A DNA stretch of 41,131 nt from Alphaproteobacteria bacterium (lineage in GTDB: Bacteria > Pseudomonadota > Alphaproteobacteria > Rs-D84): NCBI GenBank assembly GCA_017403085.1, contig JAFQOQ010000030.1, positions 1 through 41,131 on the forward strand, written 5' to 3'. A program made the translations under genes and the position numbers. The notes under the pieces are model-generated. The model was not told the origin of the DNA and searched no databases. It saw only the letters and a list, made by a program, of their open reading frames with translations. Shown here piece by piece: positions 31,783-40,932 of the stretch. Numbering within the stretch: position 1 is the stretch's first letter; every line of letters begins with the position of its first letter.

Positions 31783-32548
31783 ATGGTTTTGCCTTGAAAT
31801 TCTTGCGTGCCGTATTAATGTTCTTGGCCAGGTCAGATGCATGACGACCGTTATCAACCAAATCTAATTCGCCATAATATGCCGTCATCATAGGGTCATA
31901 TGCATTGGTTGTCGATACCCAACGATCAGTGCCAGAATTTGGCGCACCATATTTGTCTAGAACATTTTGCCAAAACGCCAATATCTTGTTTTCGCGCTGG
32001 GCGGCGAATTTTTCTGATGTGCCTTCTAAATCATTGACGTCATTGGTGTATATAACACGCCAGACCAGGTTATCGGTTGCATTACTGGTAAAATAAACAA
32101 CAATCTTTTCGCCAGTGGTGGGACGTTCCAGATACATTTCAGACACGTACAATAATCCACGATTGCGCGCCAATGTATTGATGCAATTTTCCAATTCGGA
32201 TGGAACAAAGATATTTTGTTGGCGACATTCATAATCCAGATTATATTTCCAATCTGGCTGTATGGTATATATGATACTGTTCTTTTCACGCGGGGTGTAT
32301 AGGCCCTTGGCCTTGTAAAACAGGGTTTGAACATCTTCGAACGACATCCCCAGCATAATGCCAGCGATATCAAAACTGCTGACGGGGGCAGGACTAGCGT
32401 CGTCGTTTATTTCAATATCTTCCATGGTAATATCTGTATCACCGCTATCGACAATGGCAAAGTTTTCGACATCCCACGGATCTTCGGATGCGTACGCAGG
32501 TATTGCCAATGCGAATACCGACAAAAATAAAACAATCTTTTTTAACAT
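31772..32548 (-). CDS. Secreted protein, function unknown
   Basis: A 258-residue exported protein. The signal peptide is residues 1-20 (MLKKIVLFLSVFALAIPAYA), followed by an acidic linker (SEDPWDVENF...MEDIEINDD) and a periplasmic domain starting about FDIAGIMLGMSFEDVQTLFYKAKG. The 'G+xLGMSxxDVxxLF' stretch resembles the helix of small outer-membrane lipoprotein-like modules (SmpA/OmlA-like), but the match is weak. Two cysteines (in DYECRQQ and LENCINT) may form a disulfide. It sits between the VirB8-like genes and yraN. Confidence 0.68.
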   Translation of the reverse strand: MLKKIVLFLSVFALAIPAYASEDPWDVENFAIVDSGDTDITMEDIEINDDASPAPVSSFDIAGIMLGMSFEDVQTLFYKAKGLYTPREKNSIIYTIQPDWKYNLDYECRQQNIFVPSELENCINTLARNRGLLYVSEMYLERPTTGEKIVVYFTSNATDNLVWRVIYTNDVNDLEGTSEKFAAQRENKILAFWQNVLDKYGAPNSGTDRWVSTTNAYDPMMTAYYGELDLVDNGRHASDLAKNINTARKNFKAKPYAF

Positions 32549-32568
32549 GCGCCCTGCCCCCTGGGGTA

Positions 32569-33219
32569 CTATGATTCTATGGTTGCGTCCAATACAATGA
32601 ATTTAAACACGGCCGCAGGATCGCCACCACGTTCCAAAAATTCACCGACGGAAATATCATCTATCTCTTTACGAATACCAGGTTCGTATAAAATATGCAA
32701 ATGAATTATGCCATTTGTGACAATTGGTGCAGCCGACAAATCGTTTGGACGCGTCCATGTGTGCAATGTATATGGTACAGACCAATAATTATCACTGCCT
32801 TTTAACATAGAAATTGACGATGTATCAACATATACGGTGCGCAAAACCTTGGCATCGGCCATTTCTAGCAATTGTGGGCCAATTGTCTGTTTCCACGCGT
32901 TCAGTACCGCAGGCGCAGATAGAATACGAAGACTGGTCTGGCCCTTGACACGCAGGGTCGTGGCATTAACGTCGGGGATAACATAAAAATATTCTGTGAC
33001 ATATTTCTGTATCAAACGGTCACGCATTTGTTCGGCAGATAAATCATCAGGTGATGCAGGAACACCAATGCGACGTTCGCTTTGATTGTTTGGCTGGAAA
33101 AAATATGTATCCATGGAAACGCGATGACCCGCAGTGTAAATTGCACCAGACAAATAAACCAACCCCAGCATCAGTGCCAGTAATGCAAGACCTGTGAAAA
33201 ATGTAACCAACTTTCTCAT
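32569..33219 (-). CDS. VirB8-like periplasmic anchor protein (second copy)
   Basis: A 216-residue protein with one transmembrane helix at about 7-28 and a periplasmic domain. The domain begins with a helix (SAEQMRDRLIQKYVTEYFYVIPDV) and then alternates strands and helices, as in the NTF2-like fold of VirB8. It overlaps the preceding VirB8-like gene by one base (TGATG). The start is ATG 33219; an upstream in-frame TTG (33222) is less likely. Assignment rests on topology and gene pairing, so it is tentative. Confidence 0.45.
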   Translation of the reverse strand: MRKLVTFFTGLALLALMLGLVYLSGAIYTAGHRVSMDTYFFQPNNQSERRIGVPASPDDLSAEQMRDRLIQKYVTEYFYVIPDVNATTLRVKGQTSLRILSAPAVLNAWKQTIGPQLLEMADAKVLRTVYVDTSSISMLKGSDNYWSVPYTLHTWTRPNDLSAAPIVTNGIIHLHILYEPGIRKEIDDISVGEFLERGGDPAAVFKFIVLDATIES

Positions 33220-33914
33220 CAATTTACTTTATATGCGTTAAAATCTGCGATGTAATACCCCATTGTGTTTGGATGGTTCTGGCGGTCAGACATGACATGT
33301 GCATATGCCAAAAACTGAACCGGGCCAGACAAATTAGAATGGACAACTGCCTGAATCTGCCATATACCGCCGTCAGTGCCGATTTCGCCAAGTGGTGTAA
33401 TCTGTAATGTTGAAAAATCAAGAGACATCGTTTCACCATTTGCATATCGCGCCTGGTAATTTGGAACAACCGTTTCAATAAATGTCATAAATAATTCACC
33501 GCCAACATTGCAAAACAACGAACACCTGTCTGCGTCCATGCCGACACGGTTTTCATCACCGCATTCTGATAAATCACATGATTGCCACACCAGTTCATTT
33601 ACCGTGGCACTATCGGAAAGCTGGAACCATTTCTGCATAAAATCGATTAAGACGGATTCTTGTAATGTGCGCGTTGCAGATATAGTGCTGTCGTGCAAAT
33701 GACCATGCCCGACAATGTTCCATGCGCCTGTTATCTCGTTCGTGTCGATTAAAAACGGATGCACCTTGACCGAACGCTGGGTCCATAATAACAAGCCACA
33801 TGTACAGACAATTAAAAAGAACACAACCATTATGCAAATGCCCATAACGCGCGAAACAGCAATCCGCCGCCCCGCGGGAAATGTAGGTGTGTTAAAATCG
33901 TCTGGATAATCCAA
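33219..33914 (-). CDS. VirB8-like periplasmic anchor protein (first copy)
   Basis: A 231-residue protein: a cytoplasmic N-terminus of about 20 residues, a transmembrane helix at about 24-44, then a periplasmic domain. It starts with a long helix (RTLQESVLIDFMQKWFQLS) and ends NTMGYYIADFNAYKV, resembling the NPLGFxVxxY ending of VirB8. Four cysteines cluster at about 112-135 (CDLSEC, CSLFC), unlike most VirB8 proteins. No other type IV secretion gene is nearby, so a secretion role is uncertain. It is cotranscribed with the 32569 gene. Confidence 0.45.
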   Translation of the reverse strand: MDYPDDFNTPTFPAGRRIAVSRVMGICIMVVFFLIVCTCGLLLWTQRSVKVHPFLIDTNEITGAWNIVGHGHLHDSTISATRTLQESVLIDFMQKWFQLSDSATVNELVWQSCDLSECGDENRVGMDADRCSLFCNVGGELFMTFIETVVPNYQARYANGETMSLDFSTLQITPLGEIGTDGGIWQIQAVVHSNLSGPVQFLAYAHVMSDRQNHPNTMGYYIADFNAYKVN

Positions 33915-33944
33915 CTATTGTTCCCCCCTGATACAAAACGGACA

Positions 33945-34091
33945 TTAACCGCGATATACCATAATGCAGGCACAAGGACTTAGTTTCAATTCATTGTTGT
34001 CATAGCCAACGCCAACCGGTTCGCGGTCATAAACCTGGCCACAGCCGGCAAGGCATAACGCAACCAATAATCCTAAAAACACTTTTTTCAT
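33945..34091 (-). CDS. Small lipoprotein with C-terminal cysteine pair (48 aa)
   Basis: The N-terminus MKKVFLGLLVALCLAGC carries lipobox LAGC (C17). The 32-residue mature part (CGQVYDREPVGVGYDNNELK...) ends with a CAC pair and MVYRG. GGAAGGAG precedes the ATG, and a strong promoter (34117-34146) sits in the end of bamA. It is the first gene of the block leading to the VirB8-like genes, which suggests a shared envelope role. It resembles the 49-residue lipoprotein at 31217 in size, signal and cysteine content. Confidence 0.77.
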   Translation of the reverse strand: MKKVFLGLLVALCLAGCGQVYDREPVGVGYDNNELKLSPCACIMVYRG

Positions 34092-34116
34092 TAATCGCTC
34101 CTTCCCTGTTTATTGA

Positions 34117-34146
34117 ATTATACGCAATTTCATATTGCACCGTCAA
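34117..34146 (-). promoter_or_regulatory. Promoter of the 48-aa lipoprotein operon
   Basis: Minus strand: TTGACG (34146-34141), 18-nt spacer, TATAAT (34122-34117). Start near 34110, 19 nt before the ATG. It separates the downstream block from the frr-bamA operon. Confidence 0.62.
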
Positions 34147-34148
34147 GA

Positions 34149-36431
34149 CTAAAACTGAGTCTCGAACGACAGCAAGAAACGCTGTTCGCGGTCATATTTT
34201 GTCATCTTTAACGGCCAACCCCAACTGAAATTCATTGGCCCCATTGGCGTATTCCAGTAAATACCAACACCGGCCGATGTGCGCAGGTTGTCGTCGATAT
34301 GGTTCTTGTATTGTGGCAAATGCATATTTGCGGGATAATAATCTTCGACAGATGGTGGTTTGCCCAAAATACCATAATCCATAAACACAAAACCCTTTAT
34401 CTGATATTCATCAGGAATAAAGATTGGGAAATTTAACTGGGTCGAACCATTTATTTTCCATAAACCACCCAGCGCATATGTGTCATACGCCCAGTTGCGC
34501 GAACCAACGCCCGCAACGTCAAAGCCACGCAATGATTCACCACCAAGGAAATAGCGATAAACACGGGATATATAATCGTCTTCTAGGGGTTGAATATATC
34601 CAAAATCCAGTGACGAGCGTAACTGCCAACGGTCGTCCCAGAATTTCACCATGCCGATGATGTCACCACTATACCGCATAAATGATTCAGTTCCGCCAAA
34701 GCCAGTATAGGCAATACCTAAATTTGCCACGACACCGGTATGGGTGTTCTGGGCAAAATTGGTGTCCAAGTTGTGATAACGGAAATTCGTACTGAGGGTA
34801 TATAAGTTAGCCTTTTGCCACCCTGAATCAACCTGAATATCATAGTTCTGATCAAATGATGCGGATAGGCGCAAACTTTGTGTCCAATGATCCGTCAGGC
34901 GCCAGCCCATACGCCCCGCGATGGTCAAAGAATCACGGTCATAGCCAAAACTGCCCAAAGATGAATAATCGTACATCGTATATGATACATCAAAACCACC
35001 AGATAACGCACGACCAAATAGGTATGGTTCAGTAAAACTGAATAACGCCTGCTTCTGATATTCGGCGATTGATCCGCGCAACTGTACAATTTGGCCACGG
35101 CCCATAAAGTTATTTTCAGTTATGCCGGCATCAACCATAAAACCGTTGATGTTTGACCAACCAAAACCACCAGATAATTCACCAGTTGGCTGTTCTTCGA
35201 CGCGGATATCCAGATTCATCATATTGGAATCTGCAACACGGGTTGGGACCATTTGAACGTCTTTGAAATAACGTGTGCGCATCAATTTCTGGCGACCTTC
35301 TTCGATTGTCTGTAATGAAAATGGATCCCCAGCACGCATTGGAATCAAATGTTCAATAACGGTATCAAATGTACGGACATTGCCCAGTATGTTAATCGTG
35401 TTCAAATATACACGGTTTGATTTTTCAATCTTAAATTTTAAATCAATTGTTTTATCGTCTTCGTTCTTTGTCGGTATCGGTTCAACCGTAATAAATGCAT
35501 AGCCATAATCTGCAACCGCACTGCGCAGGGCAGACATTGTTTCATCAACCTTATCCACGTTGTAGGTATCACCAGATGACATCACAATTACGTCTTGTAA
35601 AACATCGGTTGGAATATCGTCAAACGGATTGTCGATGGATAATTTACCAAAGTCATACTGGTCGCCTTCGGTCACGGTAAAGACAACGGAATAATATTGA
35701 CGGTCTGGCGTAAATGTGCCCGACGTATCCGTCACATTAAAATCAACATATCCGTTGCGTAAGTAAAACTGGCGTAACATTTGACCGTCGTATTGGATAC
35801 GATCTTCGTCAAACGTGTCAAATTGTGTCATAAAACGCCACCATGCATGTTCGCGAGATAAAATTTCACCACGCAAGGTACGATCGCTAAATTCCTTGTT
35901 TCCTTCAAAATCAATATCGGTTATCCATGTTGGGTGACCTTCGGTGATTTCATATACAACATTGACACGATTATCTGGTAATTCGATGCGCTTTGGTTCT
36001 ATCTTGGTGCCAAAGAACCCTTTGCGCTGGTAAATTGTCAGCATGCGCTGAACATCTGCACCAATGACAGACGCATCGTATGAAGTACGTTCTTTGGTGC
36101 GAATTTCTTTTTTCAAATCGTCCGTCGATACTTCATCATTACCTTCGACAGTCACCATGTTGATTGTAGGTGCCTCGGTAATATTTATTTTTAAAACATT
36201 GCCCGACATACGAACGTCTATCTTGGAAAAATAGCCACTGGATTCTAACTTCTTGGCAATTGCGTTTGTTCGCATGTCGCCAACGTTGTCACCAATTTTA
36301 ACATCAGACAAAATGCGGATGGATTCTGCGTCCATACGCTGGTTTCCAGAAACATCAATACGTGAAACAGTTGCACCATATGCCGGTGCAACCAATGCCG
36401 ATAAAATTGCAATCACAGAAATCTTTTTCAT
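34149..36431 (-). CDS. bamA: Outer membrane protein assembly factor BamA
   Basis: A 760-residue Omp85 protein that inserts beta-barrels into the outer membrane. The signal peptide is residues 1-19 (ending APAYGA). Five POTRA domains fill about 20-420 (first: VSRIDVSGNQRMDAESIRILSDVKIGD). The barrel has the conserved VRGF-like motif (GGESLRGFDVAGVGSRN) on the L6 loop and ends in aromatic ETQF, the C-terminal beta-signal. It follows rseP after 2 nt. The usual skp and lpxD genes are not downstream; a lipoprotein gene with its own promoter follows instead. Confidence 0.96.
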   Translation of the reverse strand: MKKISVIAILSALVAPAYGATVSRIDVSGNQRMDAESIRILSDVKIGDNVGDMRTNAIAKKLESSGYFSKIDVRMSGNVLKINITEAPTINMVTVEGNDEVSTDDLKKEIRTKERTSYDASVIGADVQRMLTIYQRKGFFGTKIEPKRIELPDNRVNVVYEITEGHPTWITDIDFEGNKEFSDRTLRGEILSREHAWWRFMTQFDTFDEDRIQYDGQMLRQFYLRNGYVDFNVTDTSGTFTPDRQYYSVVFTVTEGDQYDFGKLSIDNPFDDIPTDVLQDVIVMSSGDTYNVDKVDETMSALRSAVADYGYAFITVEPIPTKNEDDKTIDLKFKIEKSNRVYLNTINILGNVRTFDTVIEHLIPMRAGDPFSLQTIEEGRQKLMRTRYFKDVQMVPTRVADSNMMNLDIRVEEQPTGELSGGFGWSNINGFMVDAGITENNFMGRGQIVQLRGSIAEYQKQALFSFTEPYLFGRALSGGFDVSYTMYDYSSLGSFGYDRDSLTIAGRMGWRLTDHWTQSLRLSASFDQNYDIQVDSGWQKANLYTLSTNFRYHNLDTNFAQNTHTGVVANLGIAYTGFGGTESFMRYSGDIIGMVKFWDDRWQLRSSLDFGYIQPLEDDYISRVYRYFLGGESLRGFDVAGVGSRNWAYDTYALGGLWKINGSTQLNFPIFIPDEYQIKGFVFMDYGILGKPPSVEDYYPANMHLPQYKNHIDDNLRTSAGVGIYWNTPMGPMNFSWGWPLKMTKYDREQRFLLSFETQF

Positions 36432-36433
36432 AA

Positions 36434-37495
36434 CTATCCATTTAACCCAAATACACGCGCCAAATCATTCCACATTGTTAATATAAATAAACCTAAAATC
36501 AATAGCCATCCAATCATAATTGCAATTTCCATACCGCGGCCCTGTAATTTGCGACGGGTTATGGCCTCGATAATTAAAATTAGCAAATATCCGCCATCCA
36601 ACACCGGCAGTGGCAATAGATTGATAATCGCCAAATTAACCGATAACAATGCGATAATTGATAAAAACGCAAAGAAACCGGCGGCCATGGCCTTGCCCGA
36701 AACCTCGGCAATGGTGATAAAGGAACCTAATTGTTTAGATGAACGTTCGCCAGTCACAATTTGTTTTAAAACAACCAATAATGTTCTGGACTGGTAATAC
36801 GTTTCGCGCGCGCCAGAATATATCGCACCCCAAAAGCCTTTTTTGCGCAATTCAGTTTTGCTGCCGTCGGCAACCAATCCCCAGCGTTCCGCAGGACTTA
36901 ATGTTACCTGGACCAATTTGTCGCCACGCGCAATCAATACATCTGCGTCACGATTAGATGCCAATTCTTTGGCAATTATTAATTCGCCCCAATTGGTTAT
37001 CTTTTCATCATCAATGCGGATAATTATATCGCCAGATTTTACGCCCGCATTAAACGCAACAGATTCTTGGATAACCTGGCCGACAACGGGTAATTGAACA
37101 TTTTTAGGCTGAAACATGAACATGGCAGAATAAATAAACCATGCCAAAATAAAATTCATGGTGACACCCGCCGCAATGATAATAAACTGTTTCCAGGCCG
37201 GCGCAGATAAGTAATGACCGCGCTTTTTTTCATCTGGCAGTTCGGCATATTTTTTACGATTAAACATGTCTTCTTGGCCATAGATTGACACGTATCCACC
37301 CAATGGCAGACATCCCAGCTTCCATGCGGTACCGCGTTTATCATGCCACTTTAATAACGCAGGGCCAAAACCAATGCTGAACGTATCAACACGGACGCCC
37401 GCCCAGCGCGCCGCCAAAAAATGCCCCAGTTCATGAACAAATACCACAATGCCCAGAACAATTAACAATGCAACGATAGTTAAAAAGACCTGCAT
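36434..37495 (-). CDS. rseP: Site-2 zinc metalloprotease RseP
   Basis: A 353-residue intramembrane protease. The active site HELGH lies in the first transmembrane helix (VLGIVVFVHELGHFLAARWAG), and the third ligand is in NLLPLPVLDGGYLLILIIEAI (LDG motif). A single PDZ domain (VVGQVIQESVAFNAGVKSGDIIIRIDDEKITNWGELI) lies between; E. coli RseP has two. It cleaves anti-sigma factors and signal peptides in relatives. It sits between cdsA and bamA, in the standard order except that dxr is absent. Confidence 0.93.
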   Translation of the reverse strand: MQVFLTIVALLIVLGIVVFVHELGHFLAARWAGVRVDTFSIGFGPALLKWHDKRGTAWKLGCLPLGGYVSIYGQEDMFNRKKYAELPDEKKRGHYLSAPAWKQFIIIAAGVTMNFILAWFIYSAMFMFQPKNVQLPVVGQVIQESVAFNAGVKSGDIIIRIDDEKITNWGELIIAKELASNRDADVLIARGDKLVQVTLSPAERWGLVADGSKTELRKKGFWGAIYSGARETYYQSRTLLVVLKQIVTGERSSKQLGSFITIAEVSGKAMAAGFFAFLSIIALLSVNLAIINLLPLPVLDGGYLLILIIEAITRRKLQGRGMEIAIMIGWLLILGLFILTMWNDLARVFGLNG

Positions 37496-37527
37496 AAGTC
37501 ACCTTCCCTTTGTCTTTGACACAAATA

Positions 37528-38172
37528 CTATAACATAACCAACCATATCAGCGGCAATGCATAAATCCAGCCATCAAATCTGTCCAAAATACCACCGTGA
37601 CCAGGTAAAATGTTACCGAAATCTTTGATGCCCAATTTACGCTTAATCCAACTGGCGGTCAAATCACCATATTGGGACAATAATGATATGCTGATACCAA
37701 TCCACATTAACTGGGGCATAAATGTGTCTGCACCCAACATGCCGTACATCACAGACGCCAATGTGCCACAAATAATACCCGCAATTTGGCCCGACCATGT
37801 CTTGCCAGCAGACAGACGTTCCCACATTTTATCGCCACCAATCAGACGACCAAATAACCACGCGCCAATGTCTGCACATGAAATTATTAATAGCAACAAC
37901 AATACAATCCATGGGCGCGCACCAACAACATTTATCGCCGCCAACATGACAAACAACCATACCAAGAATCCGCCGAATGGTATCGCATTTTTGCGAACAA
38001 CATCACGTGGCGCACGATATAGGCACATGCCCATTTCAATAATCATGCCCAAAACCAATAGCAACCCCAGATATCGAACAATCGGATACCCAAAAGATTC
38101 GCCGACCGCAACACCACATGCGATCAATACCATAATTAACCCGACGATTATTCTTTGCATAGTGTTTGACAT
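37528..38172 (-). CDS. cdsA: Phosphatidate cytidylyltransferase
   Basis: A 214-residue multi-pass membrane enzyme making CDP-diacylglycerol from phosphatidate and CTP. The CdsA signature is intact: SAGKTWSGQIAGIICG, SQYGDLTASWIKRKLGIKDFGNILPGHGGILDRFDGWIYALP, with the metal-binding DxxxD and GHGGxxDRxD residues. About six hydrophobic helices are visible. It is shorter than the 285-residue E. coli CdsA, as is usual in alphaproteobacteria. It follows uppS by 15 nt. Confidence 0.92.
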   Translation of the reverse strand: MSNTMQRIIVGLIMVLIACGVAVGESFGYPIVRYLGLLLVLGMIIEMGMCLYRAPRDVVRKNAIPFGGFLVWLFVMLAAINVVGARPWIVLLLLLIISCADIGAWLFGRLIGGDKMWERLSAGKTWSGQIAGIICGTLASVMYGMLGADTFMPQLMWIGISISLLSQYGDLTASWIKRKLGIKDFGNILPGHGGILDRFDGWIYALPLIWLVML

Positions 38173-38187
38173 ATCATATACCCCTGA

Positions 38188-38955
38188 TTATTTCTTGTTC
38201 CCCAGATAGTTGGCCTTTTTACCGCCGCCAAATCGGCGATTGCGTGTTGCAAATTCATCCAGAACGTGCTGCCATAATTTTTCGCTTTTTACCAAATCTG
38301 GCCAATGTTCTGGGATAAACAACAATTCTGCGTATGCCAATTTCCACAGCAGAAAGTTAGAAATGCGAAATTCATTGCTGGTACGGACCATCAAATCAAT
38401 CGGCAATAAGTCGCCTGTGTCCAAGTATGTTTCAAATGTTTCTGCCGTCACAGGTTCGCCATTTGCAATCGCAGCATTTGCGGCATCAACAATTTCCTGT
38501 TGTCCGCCATAATTCAAAGCAAACACAACCGTACCACCAGTGTGTTCGGCCGTTTTTTCTTCCAAATCATCGCAAAGTTTCGCCAGTTTTTTTGGCAAAC
38601 GATCACGCGAACCAATTACGCGATAACGCAGATTTTTTTCGATTGCGTGTGCCATATTCTTGTTTAATTCGGTATAGAACAAGTCCATTAAGAAATCGAC
38701 TTCTTCTTGGCTGCGTTTCCAATTTTCAGACGAAAACACGAAAAATGTAATCGTTGATACGCCACGCGTCATAAACCAATCAACCAGATTTTCAAAGTTT
38801 GCAATGCCGGCCTGGTGTCCCATCAATGGTGGCAACCCGCGCATTTCAGCCCAACGACGATTACCATCACAAATAAATGCGATATGCTGGGGCACCTTGG
38901 CCGGGGCAGATACAGACGATTGTTTCTTTTTTAAAAATTTAAACATATTACGCAT
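38188..38955 (-). CDS. uppS: Undecaprenyl diphosphate synthase
   Basis: A 255-residue cis-prenyltransferase making the C55 carrier lipid for peptidoglycan and other envelope polymers. Seen: HIAFICDGNRRWAEMRG (with the catalytic Asp), GHQAGIANFENLVDWF, TFFVFSSENWKRSQEEVDFLMDLF, and DLMVRTSNEFRISNFLLWKLAYAELLFIPEHWPD. The protein has a basic N-terminal extension of about 20 residues. It lies 11 nt after frr and directly before cdsA. Confidence 0.95.
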   Translation of the reverse strand: MRNMFKFLKKKQSSVSAPAKVPQHIAFICDGNRRWAEMRGLPPLMGHQAGIANFENLVDWFMTRGVSTITFFVFSSENWKRSQEEVDFLMDLFYTELNKNMAHAIEKNLRYRVIGSRDRLPKKLAKLCDDLEEKTAEHTGGTVVFALNYGGQQEIVDAANAAIANGEPVTAETFETYLDTGDLLPIDLMVRTSNEFRISNFLLWKLAYAELLFIPEHWPDLVKSEKLWQHVLDEFATRNRRFGGGKKANYLGNKK

Positions 38956-38966
38956 CCCGTGTTCAG

Positions 38967-39527
38967 TTAAACAGACATAATGTCGGCTTCTTTTTCACGT
39001 GCCAGGGCATCAACCTCGGTTCCGCGCTTGTCAAAAACTTTTTGAATATCTTCTTCGTACTTACGCTGGTCATCTTCGGAAATTTCTTTATCCGTGACGG
39101 CGCGTTTAATTTTACCCATTGCATCTTGACGGATGTTACGCATGGAAATTTTGGCCTCTTCTGCATATTTTCCGGCAACCTTGGTCAATTCGCGACGACG
39201 TTCTTCGGTAAGTGGTGGCATATTCAGACGAATTACACCGCCAGCCGTCATTGGGTTTAGTCCCAGGCCCGAATCGCGGATGGCTTTTTCCACTGCGGGC
39301 GCATTTGTAATATCCCACACAGTCACAGACAATGTTTGGTTGTCTGGCGTTGAAATCGTAGCAACCTGGTTAATTGGCATTTCTGAGCCATAAACAGGCA
39401 CGCGTACGGCGTCCAATAAATGCACAGATGCGCGCCCTGTGCGCAATCCTGCATATTCACCCTTTAGCACTTCTAGTGTTTGAGCGGTCTTTTGTTCTAC
39501 TTCGGCTTTTAAAACTGAATAATCCAT
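38967..39527 (-). CDS. frr: Ribosome recycling factor
   Basis: A 186-residue protein that splits post-termination ribosomes with EF-G. The RRF pattern is clear: LKGEYAGLRTGRASVHLLDAVRVPVYGSEMPINQVATIS, then IRLNMPPLTEERRRELTKVAGKYAEEAKISMRNIRQDA. The start is ATG 39527, with AAGGAG 8 nt upstream. A longer in-frame reading upstream lacks a ribosome site. It heads the frr-uppS-cdsA-rseP-bamA operon. Confidence 0.97.
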   Translation of the reverse strand: MDYSVLKAEVEQKTAQTLEVLKGEYAGLRTGRASVHLLDAVRVPVYGSEMPINQVATISTPDNQTLSVTVWDITNAPAVEKAIRDSGLGLNPMTAGGVIRLNMPPLTEERRRELTKVAGKYAEEAKISMRNIRQDAMGKIKRAVTDKEISEDDQRKYEEDIQKVFDKRGTEVDALAREKEADIMSV

Positions 39528-39550
39528 AATAAATCTCCTTATGTGTAGAA

Positions 39551-39580
39551 AGATTAGCAAATTGACTTTGCGTTTGGCAA
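39551..39580 (-). promoter_or_regulatory. Putative promoter of frr
   Basis: Minus strand: TTGCCA (39580-39575), 18-nt spacer, TAATCT (39556-39551). Start near 39544. Confidence 0.42.
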
Positions 39581-39605
39581 GGATAAATATGCAGGAAAAA
39601 ACGTT

Positions 39606-39634
39606 TTGGAAAATCAAGGCAAATATGATAGAAT
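39606..39634 (+). promoter_or_regulatory. Promoter of the coiled-coil protein gene
   Basis: TTGGAA (39606-39611), 17-nt spacer, TAGAAT (39629-39634). Start near 39641, 20 nt before ATG 39661 with AAGGAG between. Confidence 0.5.
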
Positions 39635-39660
39635 ATCGAAGTGATGTAAGGAGAGTTTAT

Positions 39661-40872
39661 ATGGCAAACGAACAGGAATTTATGAGTTTTGAGCAGATTG
39701 CCGACCTGATTCTGGGGACAAGAGATCTGAATAAATTGGGGGTTATAGGGGGGCTTGCCTGGGCTTTGTTTTATCAATATGGGAAAAATCCAAAATCCCC
39801 ACGGTTAGAGGTGGATTTTACGGCAGTGCAAGAAAACATGGAAAGCGCTCTGAACCACATTGAACAACCTGATTTGCGCGAAAAACTGAGTAAAATAATC
39901 ACACTGACCCAGCAAATTAAGCGGGCCGCACAAAAGCCATATGACGAGAAATCAATTGAATTTATGGCGCGATTAAAAACTATTTTACAGGCGTACTATG
40001 CCAAGGCTCCCGCTAGCAGATACGAAATATCAAACATTGATCCCGCCAACGCAGAACAATATATGATGCTAATGTTGTCGCGGTTGAATTTGATTAAAGA
40101 CGAACGCGTTAAGTACAATATTTTGGGATTCTTTTATGAATATCCGGGTGGAACGCTGGAAGAAAGTGCGCGACAGGCATTTGTTATGCGCGCTAACAAC
40201 AAATACGCAACCTCGAATGACCTGTATAATCTGATGATAATTCAATCAAATTCTGGCGAGGATGTACGCACGACATTCCAGGATTTGGAGGCTATCGCAC
40301 GACGGAACCTGGTCGCCGAACTTGTAAAAGAAGCACCTGATTTGGGAAAACTTAAGGAAATTATCAATACAGTGCGTTTTGGCGCAAATTTAACCCACGA
40401 CAATGCAATAATTAGCCAAGTAAATCAGATCTATGATTTACAAAAGCTGTTGTTACCAAACGCGGCAGAATATATTTCCAAGGCACCAGATACATACGCG
40501 CAACAGATGACAGATTTAGAGGCTCAGGTGGCCGAACTGAAGACAAAACTTGAAGAAACGCGGGCACAGTTGGCAGAAAAGTCCGCCGAAGTGCAAAAAC
40601 TGGAAAACGAATTGGCGACAACCAAACAAACATTAAGTGATGCACAGGGCCGCAATCAGACACTGAACCAAGAAAACAGCGCGTTGCGTCAGGAAAATGA
40701 AGGGTTAAGCCGTTCAAAAACCACCAGCGAAGACAGACTGCAACAACTGATAACAGGCGCACGCAATATCAAATCTGGGATTGGCAGTCGTGGCGTCGAT
40801 GCCTATAAGAAGATGGTTGAAGAAATGGACGCAGGCATTATTGCAATGGCCGAACAAGGTAATCAAATGTAA
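39661..40872 (+). CDS. Coiled-coil protein, function unknown
   Basis: A 403-residue protein with no recognised family. A hydrophobic patch at about 26-41 (LGVIGGLAWALFYQYG) may be a membrane association. Residues about 50-278 are helical with Asp/Glu/Lys-rich segments. Residues about 279-364 form a strong coiled coil (LEAQVAELKTKLEETRAQLA, then KLENELATTKQTL). A basic, Gly-rich end follows (GARNIKSGIGSRGVDAYKK). I chose ATG 39661 from its AAGGAG ribosome site. The intact coding and codon use match neighbours. It may tether or organise partners (inference). Confidence 0.75.
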   Translation: MANEQEFMSFEQIADLILGTRDLNKLGVIGGLAWALFYQYGKNPKSPRLEVDFTAVQENMESALNHIEQPDLREKLSKIITLTQQIKRAAQKPYDEKSIEFMARLKTILQAYYAKAPASRYEISNIDPANAEQYMMLMLSRLNLIKDERVKYNILGFFYEYPGGTLEESARQAFVMRANNKYATSNDLYNLMIIQSNSGEDVRTTFQDLEAIARRNLVAELVKEAPDLGKLKEIINTVRFGANLTHDNAIISQVNQIYDLQKLLLPNAAEYISKAPDTYAQQMTDLEAQVAELKTKLEETRAQLAEKSAEVQKLENELATTKQTLSDAQGRNQTLNQENSALRQENEGLSRSKTTSEDRLQQLITGARNIKSGIGSRGVDAYKKMVEEMDAGIIAMAEQGNQM

Positions 40873-40875
40873 ATC

Positions 40876-40901
40876 AATCCCCCAAATGGGGGATTTTTTT
40901 G
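40876..40901 (+). terminator. Terminator of the coiled-coil protein gene
   Basis: AATCCCCC (40876-40883) pairs with GGGGGATT (40888-40895), then TTTTTT. A perfect 8-bp stem with a 4-nt loop. Confidence 0.82.
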
Positions 40902-40932
40902 ATAAAAATATACAGATTTAATATAATTTAAT

